A DNA stretch of 64,000 nucleotides from Micavibrio sp. UBA6139 (GCA_002423285.1 DIVF01000030.1:1-64000); one strand, 5' to 3'; positions 36,464-45,866 are shown, counted from the stretch's first letter. A program made the numbers and translations. The notes: generated by a model from the letters alone, not told the origin.

Positions 36464-36793
36464 ATGGGTTTGGGTAAAAAATTGGCAATTGGTTTTGGTG
36501 CAGTCGTTGGCACACCAATCGCCGCAGCCGCCTTATACCTCGCATTCAATCACAGCGTTGTTTATGAATGCAGCACCACCGAACCCAGCATCCAACCCGA
36601 TGTCACAGGTGCCATGGTTGTCCGCTGGAATCTCCCTGCCCTGATTGGCGAACGCACAGGCCGTTACGGCGTTGCGTTTTTAGATAGCGATGACAATGTG
36701 TTTTATTCCGTTGAGGGCGATGACCGCAAGGATCTGGAAGCAAAGGCCGATGTCTTTTGCAAAACCGGCGCGTTGCCAAGACCCGCACCTTAA
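36464..36793 (+). CDS. Unknown small membrane-anchored protein
   Basis: A 109-residue protein with one N-terminal membrane helix (about 8-29, LAIGFGAVVGTPIAAAALYL). A folded part of about 75 residues follows, with two Cys (36 and 99) that could form a disulfide outside the cytoplasm. A GRYGVAFLDSDDNVFYSVEG stretch suggests beta structure. AGGGAA precedes the ATG. It is convergent with nuoI (22 nt gap) and follows a REP-like repeat, so it belongs to the plus-strand island inside the nuo run. No family recognised. Confidence 0.65.
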   Translation: MGLGKKLAIGFGAVVGTPIAAAALYLAFNHSVVYECSTTEPSIQPDVTGAMVVRWNLPALIGERTGRYGVAFLDSDDNVFYSVEGDDRKDLEAKADVFCKTGALPRPAP

Positions 36794-36815
36794 TCAGTCG
36801 ATTTAACCGAACCGC

Positions 36816-37301
36816 TTAACGGTACGGCGCATCCTTTGCCAGGTTTGCTGCAATTTGCGCTTCCCAACGGTCGCCATTGGCCAGCAGGCGGTCCTTGTTA
36901 TAGAACAGCTCTTCACGGGTTTCGGTTGCGAATTCAAAATTCGGACCTTCAACAATCGCATCAACCGGGCATGCTTCCGCACACAGGCCGCAATAAATGC
37001 ATTTGGTCATGTCGATGTCGTAACGTGTCGTGCGGCGTGAACCATCATCGCGCGGTTCCGCTTCGATGGTAATCGCCAGTGCCGGGCAAATGGCTTCGCA
37101 CAGTTTACAGGCGATGCAGCGTTCTTCCCCATTCGGGTAACGGCGCAGCGCATGTTCACCACGAAAACGCGGGCTGATTGGCCCCTTTTCATACGGATAG
37201 TTGATCGTCACGCGCGGCTTGAACATGTACTTAAACGTCAAGGCCATGCCTTGGACGATTTCAGTCAGCAGAAACGAACGTGCAATATTATCGAGAGCCA
37301 T
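36816..37301 (-). CDS. nuoI: NADH-quinone oxidoreductase subunit I
   Basis: Carries the two [4Fe-4S] clusters N6a and N6b that pass electrons toward the quinone site. The 161 residues have two ferredoxin motifs, CIACKLCEAICP and CIYCGLCAEACP, and an amphipathic N-terminal helix. The conserved RFRGEHALRRYPNGEERC leads into the first motif. It is 14 nt after nuoH. The junction to nuoJ is interrupted by the plus-strand island. Confidence 0.97.
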   Translation of the reverse strand: MALDNIARSFLLTEIVQGMALTFKYMFKPRVTINYPYEKGPISPRFRGEHALRRYPNGEERCIACKLCEAICPALAITIEAEPRDDGSRRTTRYDIDMTKCIYCGLCAEACPVDAIVEGPNFEFATETREELFYNKDRLLANGDRWEAQIAANLAKDAPYR

Positions 37302-37315
37302 TTACAGATTTCCTA

Positions 37316-38344
37316 TTAAGGCAAAGCATCAAAGGTCAAAAGAACGCCAGCAACCACAACCACCCAGAGCAGGCTGAACGGCAGGAAGACTTTCCAGCCC
37401 AAGCGCATCAACTGGTCATAGCGGTAGCGTGGGAAAGTCGCACGCGTCCAAATGAAGAAGAACAACACGGCACAGATTTTCAGCACGAACCAGATAATGC
37501 CCGGTACGAAAGCCAGCGCCTCAATTCCAAATGGCGGCAACCAGCCCCCCAGGAACAAAATGGTGGTCATCGCCGACATCAAAATCATGTTGGCGTATTC
37601 ACCCAGGAAGAACAGTGCGTAAGTCATGGCGGAATATTCAACCATGAAACCACCAGACAGTTCCGATTCACCTTCAGGAAGATCGAACGGTGCGCGGTTT
37701 GTTTCGGCCAGAATAGAGACCAAAAACACAACCAGCATCGGCAATAGCATGATCTGAACCCAGAATGGGCGGTCGGCCATGACAACATCGGTCAGGTTCA
37801 ATGATCCTACGCACAACAGGACGGTCACAATCACCAGACCCATCGACACTTCATAAGACACCATCTGCGACGCAGAGCGCATCGCGCCCAGGAATGCGTA
37901 TTTTGAGTTAGACGCCCAACCCGCCATGATGATCCCGTAAACACCCATCGATGAAATGGCGAACAGGTACAAAACGCCAACATTGATATCGGCAATCACC
38001 CATTTGTAATTCACCGGAATAACCGCCCACGCGACCAAGGCCAGCGTGAACAGCATGATGGGTGCTAGAATAAAGATCGGCTTGTTCGCCTGTGACGGGA
38101 TAATCGTTTCTTTTGATAACAACTTCACGCCGTCCGCAATCGGTTGCAACAAACCAAATGGACCAACGGTCATTGGTCCCTGACGGCGTTGCATGGCACC
38201 CAAAACCTTACGTTCAGCATAAGTCAGATAAGCCACGGCAAAAACCACCACGCCAATCATCGCGCCAATCTGGCCGACCATAATCAGGCCGGGCAAACCG
38301 TAATCGGTCCAAAAAAGGCTGTTAAAAAATTCCTGCATGTTCAA
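37316..38344 (-). CDS. nuoH: NADH-quinone oxidoreductase subunit H
   Basis: NuoH forms the quinone-binding chamber at the junction of the two arms of complex I. The 342 residues have eight or nine helices. Family boxes are AERKVLGAMQRRQGPMTVGP, GLLQPIADGVKLLSKE, ETNRAPFDLPEGESELSGGF (the conserved acidic loop facing quinone), and RATFPRYRYDQLMRLGWKVF. It is 46 nt after nuoG. Confidence 0.97.
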   Translation of the reverse strand: MNMQEFFNSLFWTDYGLPGLIMVGQIGAMIGVVVFAVAYLTYAERKVLGAMQRRQGPMTVGPFGLLQPIADGVKLLSKETIIPSQANKPIFILAPIMLFTLALVAWAVIPVNYKWVIADINVGVLYLFAISSMGVYGIIMAGWASNSKYAFLGAMRSASQMVSYEVSMGLVIVTVLLCVGSLNLTDVVMADRPFWVQIMLLPMLVVFLVSILAETNRAPFDLPEGESELSGGFMVEYSAMTYALFFLGEYANMILMSAMTTILFLGGWLPPFGIEALAFVPGIIWFVLKICAVLFFFIWTRATFPRYRYDQLMRLGWKVFLPFSLLWVVVVAGVLLTFDALP

Positions 38345-38390
38345 AGCACTCTTAAATTAGCGATAGGTCCGGTCATAGCGGCGATTAAAC

Positions 38391-40400
38391 TCATTCTGCG
38401 GCCTCCAAATGACGCGCAGCATTTTCAGCCGCCGTTTCCGCGCATTTCGCCATGGTCAGCGAAGCACGGGTAATCACGTTGGTAATGTAGAAATTATCAA
38501 TCGGCGATGTGAAGGGTTGCGCCTCAACCTTACCCGCACCACCGAATTTTTTCCATTCCGCCGGAACGATTGTGTCCACCTGACCAAAATGCGACCATTG
38601 CTTCACAATACGGGTGCGCAGCTGCGCCAGATCATCATACGGCAAGGCACGGCCCAAATAGCCGGACAGGGCACGAATGATCTTCCAATCTTCACGCGCT
38701 TCGCCCGGGGCCCAGACAGCTTGCTTCGCTGCTTGAACGCGGCCTTCTATATTCACATACAGGCCGTTTTTCTCGGTGTAAGCAGAACCCGGCAGGATCA
38801 CATCGGCGCGCATTGCACCGGCATCACCGTGGTGGCCTTGGTAAATCACGAATGCTTTTGGATCGATCCGGTCCAAAGTTTCGCGGTCATCAACGCCCAG
38901 CAGATAAACAACATCCATATGCTCGACATTCAGTTTATCGGACACGAAACCGATATCCAGTGCCGCAACGCGTGACGCCGCAGTGTGCAGGACGTTAAAG
39001 CCAGCATTGAATTTTTCGGCCAGTTCACGGCACAGCGATTGCACCGCCGCACCATCGGCACGTTTAAACGCACCCATGCCGATAATGATGATTGGTTTTT
39101 TCGCATTCGCCAGAACATCGGCAAATGCGCCCTTGCCCTTCACCAGATCTTCAAGGCTGGACGGGCCAGACCCGATATAGGTCGTTGGGTATGTCAAATT
39201 ATGCTGTTCACCAACCACACCGATTTTGGTGCGGCGGTTGCGCCATGTTTTATGAATGCGGGCATTGACCATGGCCGCTTCGAAGCGCGGGTTGGTGCCA
39301 ACCAGCAAAATCGCATCGGCTTCTTCGATCCCAGCGATTGTGGAGTTGAACAGATACCCGGCGCGGGATGAAACATCATATTGCGTGCCATCGGTACGGC
39401 ATTCCAGATTGGTGCCGATCAAGTCCTTCAGCGCAACCATGGATTCTGCATCGGCCAGCGGACCTGCGAAGGCAGCAACATTTTTGCTTTTATTGATTTT
39501 GGCTGTGACAGCGGCAAAGGCCTCGTCCCAGCTGGCAGGACGCAGGCGGCCTGTTTTATCATCGCGTATATATGGACGGTCCAGACGCTGGCGTTTCAAC
39601 CCGTCATAGGCAAAACGTGTGCGGTCATCAATCCATTCTTCATTCACATCTTCGTTCAGGCGCGGCAGAATACGCATCACTTCGTTACCGCGTGCATCAA
39701 CGCGAATATTCGCGCCAACTGCATCATGAACATCAATGGTTTCCGTCTTTTTCAGTTCCCAAGGACGGGCCTGGAACGCGTATGGTTTCGATGTCAGCGC
39801 GCCAACCGGGCAAACATCGATCAAGTTACCGGACAATTCTGTTGTAATCGTTTTTTCGATGAAGGTTCCGATTTCGGATTCCTCACCACGGTTCATCATG
39901 CCCAGTTCTGCCGTCCCCGCCACTTCATCGGCGAAACGAACGCAGCGCGTACATTGAATGCAGCGTGTCATGACGGTTTTAATCAGGGGCCCTAGGTTTT
40001 TATCCTTCACCGCGCGTTTGGATTCGTAATAACGCGAACGGTCGAAACCGAACCCAACGGCCTGATCCTGCAAATCGCATTCACCGCCCTGATCGCAAAT
40101 CGGGCAATCAAGCGGGTGATTGATCAGCAGCATTTCCATGACACCCTTGCGGGCCTTTTTCACCATCGGTGAATCGGTGAATACTTCCATGTTATCGGCG
40201 CAAGACAAAGCACAGGACGCTTGTGGTTTCGGCGGACCCGGCTTTACTTCGACAAGGCACATGCGGCAATTCGCCGGAACGCTTAATTTGTCGTGAAAGC
40301 AAAAACGCGGAACCTCATGCCCCAACATTTCTGCGGCCTGAAGGATGGATGTCCCCGGTGCGACTTCGATCTCGACATTATCAATTTTAAGCTTGGGCAT
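38391..40400 (-). CDS. nuoG: NADH-quinone oxidoreductase subunit G
   Basis: Large iron-sulfur subunit of the peripheral arm. The 669 residues begin with a [2Fe-2S] ferredoxin domain (PRFCFHDKLSVPANCRMC). The His/Cys-liganded N5 cluster and N4 motifs follow (CPICDQGGECDLQDQA, CIQCTRCVRFADEVAG). Behind these is a molybdopterin-oxidoreductase-like domain without cofactor function. The size is typical of alphaproteobacterial and mitochondrial forms and well short of the E. coli protein. Upstream lies the duplicated-domain gene and then nuoF. Confidence 0.96.
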   Translation of the reverse strand: MPKLKIDNVEIEVAPGTSILQAAEMLGHEVPRFCFHDKLSVPANCRMCLVEVKPGPPKPQASCALSCADNMEVFTDSPMVKKARKGVMEMLLINHPLDCPICDQGGECDLQDQAVGFGFDRSRYYESKRAVKDKNLGPLIKTVMTRCIQCTRCVRFADEVAGTAELGMMNRGEESEIGTFIEKTITTELSGNLIDVCPVGALTSKPYAFQARPWELKKTETIDVHDAVGANIRVDARGNEVMRILPRLNEDVNEEWIDDRTRFAYDGLKRQRLDRPYIRDDKTGRLRPASWDEAFAAVTAKINKSKNVAAFAGPLADAESMVALKDLIGTNLECRTDGTQYDVSSRAGYLFNSTIAGIEEADAILLVGTNPRFEAAMVNARIHKTWRNRRTKIGVVGEQHNLTYPTTYIGSGPSSLEDLVKGKGAFADVLANAKKPIIIIGMGAFKRADGAAVQSLCRELAEKFNAGFNVLHTAASRVAALDIGFVSDKLNVEHMDVVYLLGVDDRETLDRIDPKAFVIYQGHHGDAGAMRADVILPGSAYTEKNGLYVNIEGRVQAAKQAVWAPGEAREDWKIIRALSGYLGRALPYDDLAQLRTRIVKQWSHFGQVDTIVPAEWKKFGGAGKVEAQPFTSPIDNFYITNVITRASLTMAKCAETAAENAARHLEAAE

Positions 40401-40431
40401 TGTATTTCTCTGTTTTGCTACCTGAGTAAAA

Positions 40432-41109
40432 TTACTGTGGTGTGATGATGACCGGGCGGTTTTGCCAGGTCATTTGCAACCATTCTGGTGTTGGAATGTG
40501 CTTGGTCTGGCGCATCACTTCGCTCCATTCGACTTTGGCAACTTGTTCTGGGCCGAAATCCATCAACCCTTCCCATTCCACCTGACCGGCGGTGACGTGG
40601 CTGTACACGGTCAGTTTCGCGCCTTGATCAAGGCTGTTCAAACCGTCATAACCGGCCTTACCGTATTCATGAACGCACCAGATTGTGCCTTCGGTGCCAG
40701 TTTCGCTGAATGGTTCGAGACTGCCGAAAATCACGCTGCCATCCACACGCTCAAGACGCGCTGGCAATTGTTTGGAAAACATCTCGGCCCAGTCTTGGGT
40801 CTTAAAACCACGCTGAATGCCGTGATGGTATTCTGTGCGATCAAAATCAATTTCGCCCTGCCATGCGACAGAGCCTTCGCTGACAGTTTTGAAAACCTTC
40901 ATCAGGTCACCGGATTTCAACGCGGCAGATTTTGGCTGGCCATATTCATGGACAGCCCAGTCATACGCCAGGCGGCAGGTCCGAAAACCCATTCCCCGGA
41001 TCTGCGCGTTCAGCTTATCAGCCTTCTCTTGTTCTGCTGCTGTTTCATACGGCAGCTCAACGCGAAGCATAGATAACAGGCCAAAGATTTCTTTTGCGTT
41101 TGCTGTCAT
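40432..41109 (-). CDS. Unknown protein with an internal duplication, inside the nuo run
   Basis: A 225-residue soluble protein with no signal peptide. Two copies of a domain are visible: residues 51-89 (WAVHEYG ... GSVAWQGEIDF) and 144-185 (WCVHEYG ... GQVEWEGLMDF). They share W-x-VHEYG, a G-x-x-(L/M)-x-V strand and G-x-V-x-W-x-G-x-x-DF. The gene sits 9 nt after nuoF and 31 nt before nuoG, so it is transcribed with complex I. That placement suggests an assembly factor or accessory part of the peripheral arm; nothing more is shown. I know no family with this motif. Confidence 0.75.
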   Translation of the reverse strand: MTANAKEIFGLLSMLRVELPYETAAEQEKADKLNAQIRGMGFRTCRLAYDWAVHEYGQPKSAALKSGDLMKVFKTVSEGSVAWQGEIDFDRTEYHHGIQRGFKTQDWAEMFSKQLPARLERVDGSVIFGSLEPFSETGTEGTIWCVHEYGKAGYDGLNSLDQGAKLTVYSHVTAGQVEWEGLMDFGPEQVAKVEWSEVMRQTKHIPTPEWLQMTWQNRPVIITPQ

Positions 41110-41118
41110 TTTTAATCC

Positions 41119-42414
41119 TTATGCCGCACGTTTACGGTATTGCAAAATGCGATCTTCCATCACTGGTCGGAAGTTTTTAATCAAGCCTTGAATGGGCCAC
41201 GCAGCCGCATCGCCCAGCGCGCAGATTGTGTGTCCTTCAATTTCCTTGGTTAGTTCGAGCAGCGTATCAATCTCTTCAATTGTCGCGTCACCCTTAACCA
41301 TGCGGGTCATGATGCGCCACAGCCAGCCTGTGCCTTCACGGCACGGCGTACACTGGCCGCAGGATTCATGTTTGTAGAAATGCGCCAGACGCGCAATGCA
41401 TTCGATGATGTCGGTGGATTTATCCATGACGATCAAACCAGCTGTACCAAGGCCGGTACCCACAGCCTTCAGTGAGTCAAAATCCATCAGAACGGTATCG
41501 CAAACATCCTTTGTCAGGACGGGTGTGGATGAACCGCCGGGAATAACACCCAGCAAATTATCCCAACCGCCGCGAATGCCGCCGCAATGTTTTTCAATCA
41601 ATTCCTTCATCGGGATGCCCATGGCTTCTTCGACGTTGCAAGGATTATTGACGTGACCGGAAATGCAGAAAAGCTTTGTGCCCGTGTTCTTTTCGTCCTT
41701 ACCGATGCCAGCAAACCACGAGCCACCACGACGCAGAATGGTTGGAACAACGGCAATCGTTTCGACGTTATTGACCGTTGTCGGGCAGGAATAAAGACCC
41801 GCCATCGCCGGGAAAGGCGGCTTGTTACGCGGTTGACCCTTGTTGCCTTCAAGGCTTTCGATCAATGCGGTTTCTTCACCGCAGATATACGCGCCCGCAC
41901 CACGGTGCAATACAAGGTCAAAATCCCAACCCGAACCACAGGCGTTTTTGCCAATTAAACCGGCGGCATAGGCTTCCTTGATCGCCTTGTTCAGATTGGA
42001 CGCTTCATTAAAAAATTCGCCGCGAACATAGATGTAACAGGCATGCGCGCCCATAGCGAAGGATGCGATCAACGCCCCTTCAACCAGCTTATGCGGGTCA
42101 TGGCGCATGATTTCGCGGTCTTTACAGGTGCCCGGTTCGGACTCATCGGCGTTGATGACGAGGTAGCTCGGACGACCATCCTTGCTTTCCTTTGGCATGA
42201 ACGACCATTTCATCCCGGTCGGGAAACCCGCACCGCCGCGCCCACGCAAACCGGACAGTTTCATCTCTTCGATGATCCAGTCACGGCCCTTGGCCAGGAC
42301 GTCTTTGGTGTTATCCCAATCGCCGCGCATTTTGGCGGCTTCGAGGGAATAAGACTCCCATCCGTAAAGATTGGTAAAAATGCGGTCCTGATCGGCAAGC
42401 ATCGGGCGATTCAC
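41119..42414 (-). CDS. nuoF: NADH-quinone oxidoreductase subunit F
   Basis: Binds NADH and FMN and holds the N3 [4Fe-4S] cluster. The 431 residues show the nucleotide loop GLRGRGGAGFPTGMKW, NADESEPGTCKDREI for FMN, GAGAYICGEETALIESLEG, and the cluster motif ESCGQCTPCREG with a late fourth Cys in HTICALGDAA. An ATG four codons in is an alternative start. The 140-nt region upstream separates it from the metallophosphoesterase gene and has a TATTAT box but no clear -35. Confidence 0.97.
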   Translation of the reverse strand: MNRPMLADQDRIFTNLYGWESYSLEAAKMRGDWDNTKDVLAKGRDWIIEEMKLSGLRGRGGAGFPTGMKWSFMPKESKDGRPSYLVINADESEPGTCKDREIMRHDPHKLVEGALIASFAMGAHACYIYVRGEFFNEASNLNKAIKEAYAAGLIGKNACGSGWDFDLVLHRGAGAYICGEETALIESLEGNKGQPRNKPPFPAMAGLYSCPTTVNNVETIAVVPTILRRGGSWFAGIGKDEKNTGTKLFCISGHVNNPCNVEEAMGIPMKELIEKHCGGIRGGWDNLLGVIPGGSSTPVLTKDVCDTVLMDFDSLKAVGTGLGTAGLIVMDKSTDIIECIARLAHFYKHESCGQCTPCREGTGWLWRIMTRMVKGDATIEEIDTLLELTKEIEGHTICALGDAAAWPIQGLIKNFRPVMEDRILQYRKRAA

Positions 42415-42554
42415 TCCATTGATATTCCGCGCCGATAATAGCCCTTCAGAACAAAAAATCCAGAGTATTTAAGGCTTTGCGAATGTTTCTCACCCCGTAA
42501 ATTTTGCGGTTAGGAAACCATCAATTAAGCTTATGGAAATTACTGGAGTGACCC

Positions 42555-43400
42555 TTAGCCATTTTTCAGAATAATCTGCTCGATCTGCGCCGGGCAGGTG
42601 ATGCGCAGCGGCAAACCGCTGGTCCCCAGACCAGAACTGACTAATAGATATTCACCCCCGACCTCAATCAGCCCTTCGGCATAATGGCTGGGCGTTCCAC
42701 CAGGCAAGGGCAGCATTTCACGGCCCGGGCCCTTAACCTGCCAGGCATGGGTATGACCAGACAGGGTCAAAATCGCCTTGGACGAAAACTCACGGATTTT
42801 GTCAAAAGCGCTAGGGTTGTGTTCCAGCATAATAACCGGGCCTTTACCCCCGACCGCTTCAAAAGTCTTTTGCAGGTCAATGACCCCGGTCAGATGGTCA
42901 GCCAATCCAGCGACATAGACCGGGTGTTCCAGATGGCCAATCTTATGCGCCCCGTTTTCCAGCATGATAATACCGCTACCCCGAAAGGCGTTCAAAACCC
43001 CAGCTTTGTCATGGGCATCATGATTGCCCAGAACACCAATCACACCATCATGGAATTTCGATTTTAATTTCCCCAGAACCGGGGCCATATCCTTTGGGGC
43101 CACATAGGGGCCATTGGGCCCACCTTCTTCGTTTAGGTAATCACCGCCCAACAAGATCACATCGGGCTCAAGCGCGTTAATGCGTTCCACCAGTTTTTCT
43201 AGACGCGGCAATGTCACTGCGGGGCATCCAACATGCAGATCAGAAATAAAGACGATTTTCATTTCAGGATAATCGCTAGGCCAACGCGCTGTCGCCAGAT
43301 CATATTGCGTCAAATGTGGCCGCCCCAGACCGCCAAAGGCATCCCGGAACCATTCCTTAACCGACCCGCGCGGCTGTAACGGCGCAATATTAACCTTCAT
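42555..43400 (-). CDS. Calcineurin-like metallophosphoesterase
   Basis: A 281-residue enzyme with the full two-metal site: DLHVG (D-x-H), GGDYLN, GNHDAHD, LEHNP and GHTHAW in order. It lacks a signal peptide but has a short N-terminal stretch that may dock to the membrane. The layout is that of the YkuE/YaeI group, whose members act on lipid or nucleotide phosphodiesters; the substrate here is unknown. It lies between nuoF and a Na+/solute symporter, 60 nt from the strong terminator at 43461-43496, so it is likely transcribed from its own start. Confidence 0.88.
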   Translation of the reverse strand: MKVNIAPLQPRGSVKEWFRDAFGGLGRPHLTQYDLATARWPSDYPEMKIVFISDLHVGCPAVTLPRLEKLVERINALEPDVILLGGDYLNEEGGPNGPYVAPKDMAPVLGKLKSKFHDGVIGVLGNHDAHDKAGVLNAFRGSGIIMLENGAHKIGHLEHPVYVAGLADHLTGVIDLQKTFEAVGGKGPVIMLEHNPSAFDKIREFSSKAILTLSGHTHAWQVKGPGREMLPLPGGTPSHYAEGLIEVGGEYLLVSSGLGTSGLPLRITCPAQIEQIILKNG

Positions 43401-43460
43401 GATCCTTGCCCTTGTTTTTGTAATAGAGGCAGCATAGGAAATCCCCCGTCCAAACGCAAG

Positions 43461-43496
43461 AAAAGGCCCGCAAACCTGAACGGCTGCGGGCCTTTT
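43461..43496 (-). terminator. Strong terminator after the symporter gene
   Basis: Perfect 12-bp arms AAAAGGCCCGCA and TGCGGGCCTTTT around 12 nt. On the minus strand it begins 20 nt after the symporter stop and ends in TTTTC. The A and T flanks allow it to work in both directions. Confidence 0.85.
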
Positions 43497-43516
43497 GGAA
43501 TAACGGTTAAAACAGC

Positions 43517-45022
43517 CTATTTCGCGACGTAAGGATCTTCTTCCGTCGGAATAATCTCCGCCAGTTTACCGCTGTTCAAATCGTCGAAGCTGTTAACGCT
43601 GCGTTTTACGAATTGCGGCATTAAGGACCCGACAATCATGCCCACGAAGCTGGCGAGCAGACCGGCCAGTTGTGGCGGCAGCACAGCGTCCTCCCCGGCA
43701 AAGAATATGCTGGAAATCCAGACCAGCAAGCCGAGGAAAATGGCCGCCAAAGCACCCTGATTGGTTGCCTTGCGCCAGAACACCCCAAAGACCAGCGGGA
43801 TAAAGGCCGATACCAGTGTTACCTGATAGGCATTTTCCACCATTTCAAAGATGCTGGCATCGGAATTGATCGCATAGAGCGTGACCAGCAAGGTGAAAAT
43901 CACCGTAACCGAACGCATCGACAACAACACTTTCTTGTCGGTCATTTCCGGACGCAGGGGACGCAAAATGTTTTCAGTAAACGTAACCGACGGTGCCAGA
44001 AGCGTCGCCGAGGCGCAGCTCTTAATCGCCGATAACAACGCGCCGAAGAAGAGTATCTGAATCAGAAGCGGTGAGTGATTCAAAATCAACGTCGGCAGGA
44101 TCATTTGCGGATCCCCCTCTTCCGTCATGAACCCTGCGACCATTTTCGGATCAATCATGGTGGCGGAATAGGCCAGGAACACAGGCACAAACGCGAACAC
44201 GAAATACAACGAACCACCCAGAACAGAACCCCATTTCGCATATTGCAGGGTTCTGGCCGATTGGGCCCGCTGGAACACGTCTTGTTGTGGCATGGAACCA
44301 AACATCATGGTGAAGAGAGCCGCCATAAAGCCAATAATTCCAATCATATTGGCTTCAGGCCAGAAGTTATCGAACTTGCCTGCGGCCACGGCGCTGTCAA
44401 CGACAACACCAACACCGCCAATCTGTCCGGCGATTTCACCACCGATAATCAGCATGCCAACAACAATAATCACCATCTGCAGCAAGTCGGTAATCGCAAT
44501 TGCCCACATACCGCCAAAGAAGGTGTAAATCAAAATGGTGATCGAACCAATCCACATGCCCCAGAACTGAGAGATATGACCATCGGAGACAATGTTAAAC
44601 ACCAGACCCAGCGCGGTAATCTGCGCGCCCACCCAACCAAGGTAAGACACAACAATTGCCAGCGTCGTCATGATTTCAGCCGTGCGGCCATAACGCTTCT
44701 TGTAGAAGTCACCAATGGTCAGCAGGTTCATTTTATAAAGCGGACCGGCCAGAAACAGACCGAACAGGATCAAACACAGCGACGCCCCAAACGGATCGGC
44801 GATAATGCCGCCAATCCCCTCATCAAGGAAGGTGGCTGGGATACCCAAAACAGCTTCAGACCCGAACCACGTCGCAAACACAGTGGCGACCACCATGTAA
44901 AACGGCAAATGGCGACCAGCGATAGCGAAGTCGCGGGTGTTGTGGACTTTACTCCCGGCCCAAAGACCGATCAGAACAGAAACCACCCAATAGGCGATGA
45001 CGAACCAGAATAACATTCCCAT
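43517..45022 (-). CDS. Sodium:solute symporter (SSS family)
   Basis: A 501-residue membrane protein with about 13 helices of the LeuT fold. Family marks are the N-terminal NTRDFAIAGRHLPFYMVVATVFATWFGSEAV-type region (DFAIAGRHLPFYM, then TWFGSEAV) and GPLYKMNLLTIGDFYKKRYG. The TM5 area has YTFFGGMWAIAITDLLQM. The Na2-site helix has SAIKSCASATLLAPS. The substrate cannot be read; close SSS groups carry proline, pantothenate or carboxylates. The gene separates nuoE from nuoF and has its own terminator, so it is an insertion into the nuo order rather than part of complex I. Confidence 0.9.
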   Translation of the reverse strand: MGMLFWFVIAYWVVSVLIGLWAGSKVHNTRDFAIAGRHLPFYMVVATVFATWFGSEAVLGIPATFLDEGIGGIIADPFGASLCLILFGLFLAGPLYKMNLLTIGDFYKKRYGRTAEIMTTLAIVVSYLGWVGAQITALGLVFNIVSDGHISQFWGMWIGSITILIYTFFGGMWAIAITDLLQMVIIVVGMLIIGGEIAGQIGGVGVVVDSAVAAGKFDNFWPEANMIGIIGFMAALFTMMFGSMPQQDVFQRAQSARTLQYAKWGSVLGGSLYFVFAFVPVFLAYSATMIDPKMVAGFMTEEGDPQMILPTLILNHSPLLIQILFFGALLSAIKSCASATLLAPSVTFTENILRPLRPEMTDKKVLLSMRSVTVIFTLLVTLYAINSDASIFEMVENAYQVTLVSAFIPLVFGVFWRKATNQGALAAIFLGLLVWISSIFFAGEDAVLPPQLAGLLASFVGMIVGSLMPQFVKRSVNSFDDLNSGKLAEIIPTEEDPYVAK

Positions 45023-45119
45023 GTTTTATAGATCCCTGAACCAGAGTTTGAATTGCTCTTAATTACAAAGAATTTAAGAGCGATTCTCCGGGGGCTGCAA
45101 TGGGAATTTATGTGGTGTT

Positions 45120-45761
45120 TTAGGCTTTTACACGGTCTTTCAAGGTGGTTGGGCCACCCAGTGCCATGGAATTGGTCCGGCCATTTTGCGGTCCGATTGG
45201 AACCTGCTTGCCGGAAGCCAAGGCCTTGAGGATTTCCGTGGTCCGTTCTGCGGTCAGATCTTCGTAAAAATCATCGTTGATCTGGGCCATTGGGGCGTTG
45301 ACGCAGGCGCCAAGGCATTCAACTTCAACAACCGTAAACAGGCCGTCTTTTGTTGTTTCACCGGTATGAATGCCCAGATGTTTTTCACAAGCCTGTTTAA
45401 TCTTATCGGAACCGCACAGCCAGCAAGGCGAGGTGCTGCAAACCTGCACCAAAAACTTGCCAACAGGGGCCAGATTGTACATGGAGTAAAAGGTCGCAAC
45501 CTCATACACCTTAACCTTTGGCATCGATAGAATATTGGAGATTTCGTCCATCGCCGCGCGCGGGATCCAACCACCAAATGGCGGGGTCGCGGCTGCGCCC
45601 TCTTCCCCAACCTGACGCTGGGCCAGATCAAGAAGCGGCATCACGGCGGATTGCTGGCGGCCTTCCGGGTAACGGCTGATGATTTCCGCCACAACCGCCA
45701 TGTCTTTAAAGGCGAAAGTTGCGGGCTGATACGGGGCGTTTTGATCGAAAGGCTTTTTCAT
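45120..45761 (-). CDS. nuoE: NADH-quinone oxidoreductase subunit E
   Basis: The 24-kDa subunit with the [2Fe-2S] cluster N1a, in a thioredoxin-like fold. The 213 residues have an N-terminal helical part and the ligands in CSTSPCWLCGSDKI (first two Cys) and VECLGACVNAPM (last two). GGWIPRAAMDEISNIL and VYEVATFYSMY are family boxes. A tail after residue 175 is longer than in E. coli. It is not next to nuoF: a symporter and a phosphoesterase gene intervene. Confidence 0.96.
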   Translation of the reverse strand: MKKPFDQNAPYQPATFAFKDMAVVAEIISRYPEGRQQSAVMPLLDLAQRQVGEEGAAATPPFGGWIPRAAMDEISNILSMPKVKVYEVATFYSMYNLAPVGKFLVQVCSTSPCWLCGSDKIKQACEKHLGIHTGETTKDGLFTVVEVECLGACVNAPMAQINDDFYEDLTAERTTEILKALASGKQVPIGPQNGRTNSMALGGPTTLKDRVKA

Positions 45762-45791
45762 GGCTGTAACCCAGTGCTGAATGTCCCACCG

Positions 45792-45820
45792 GGTATAGCA
45801 GGAAGAAAGGCGAAATCCAA
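45792..45820 (-). promoter_or_regulatory. Candidate promoter of nuoE
   Basis: Minus-strand TTGGAT, 17 nt, TATACC, about 30 nt upstream of the ATG. A small GACGGG-GGAA-CCCGTC hairpin (45821-45836) abuts the -35 side and may weakly end the upstream lipoprotein gene. Confidence 0.4.
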
Positions 45821-45866
45821 GACGGGGGAACCCGTCCTGAACAGAAATTTAAAGGAAATTGAGGGC

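Noticed and set aside
42415..42554. Promoter of nuoF
   Set aside because: A TATTAT box is present on the minus strand, but no acceptable -35 lies at 16-18 nt from it.
45055..45081. Inverted repeat GCTCTTA/TAAGAGC as a terminator of nuoE
   Set aside because: The stem is short, AT-rich and bulged, and no U tract follows on the minus strand; possible but unsupported.
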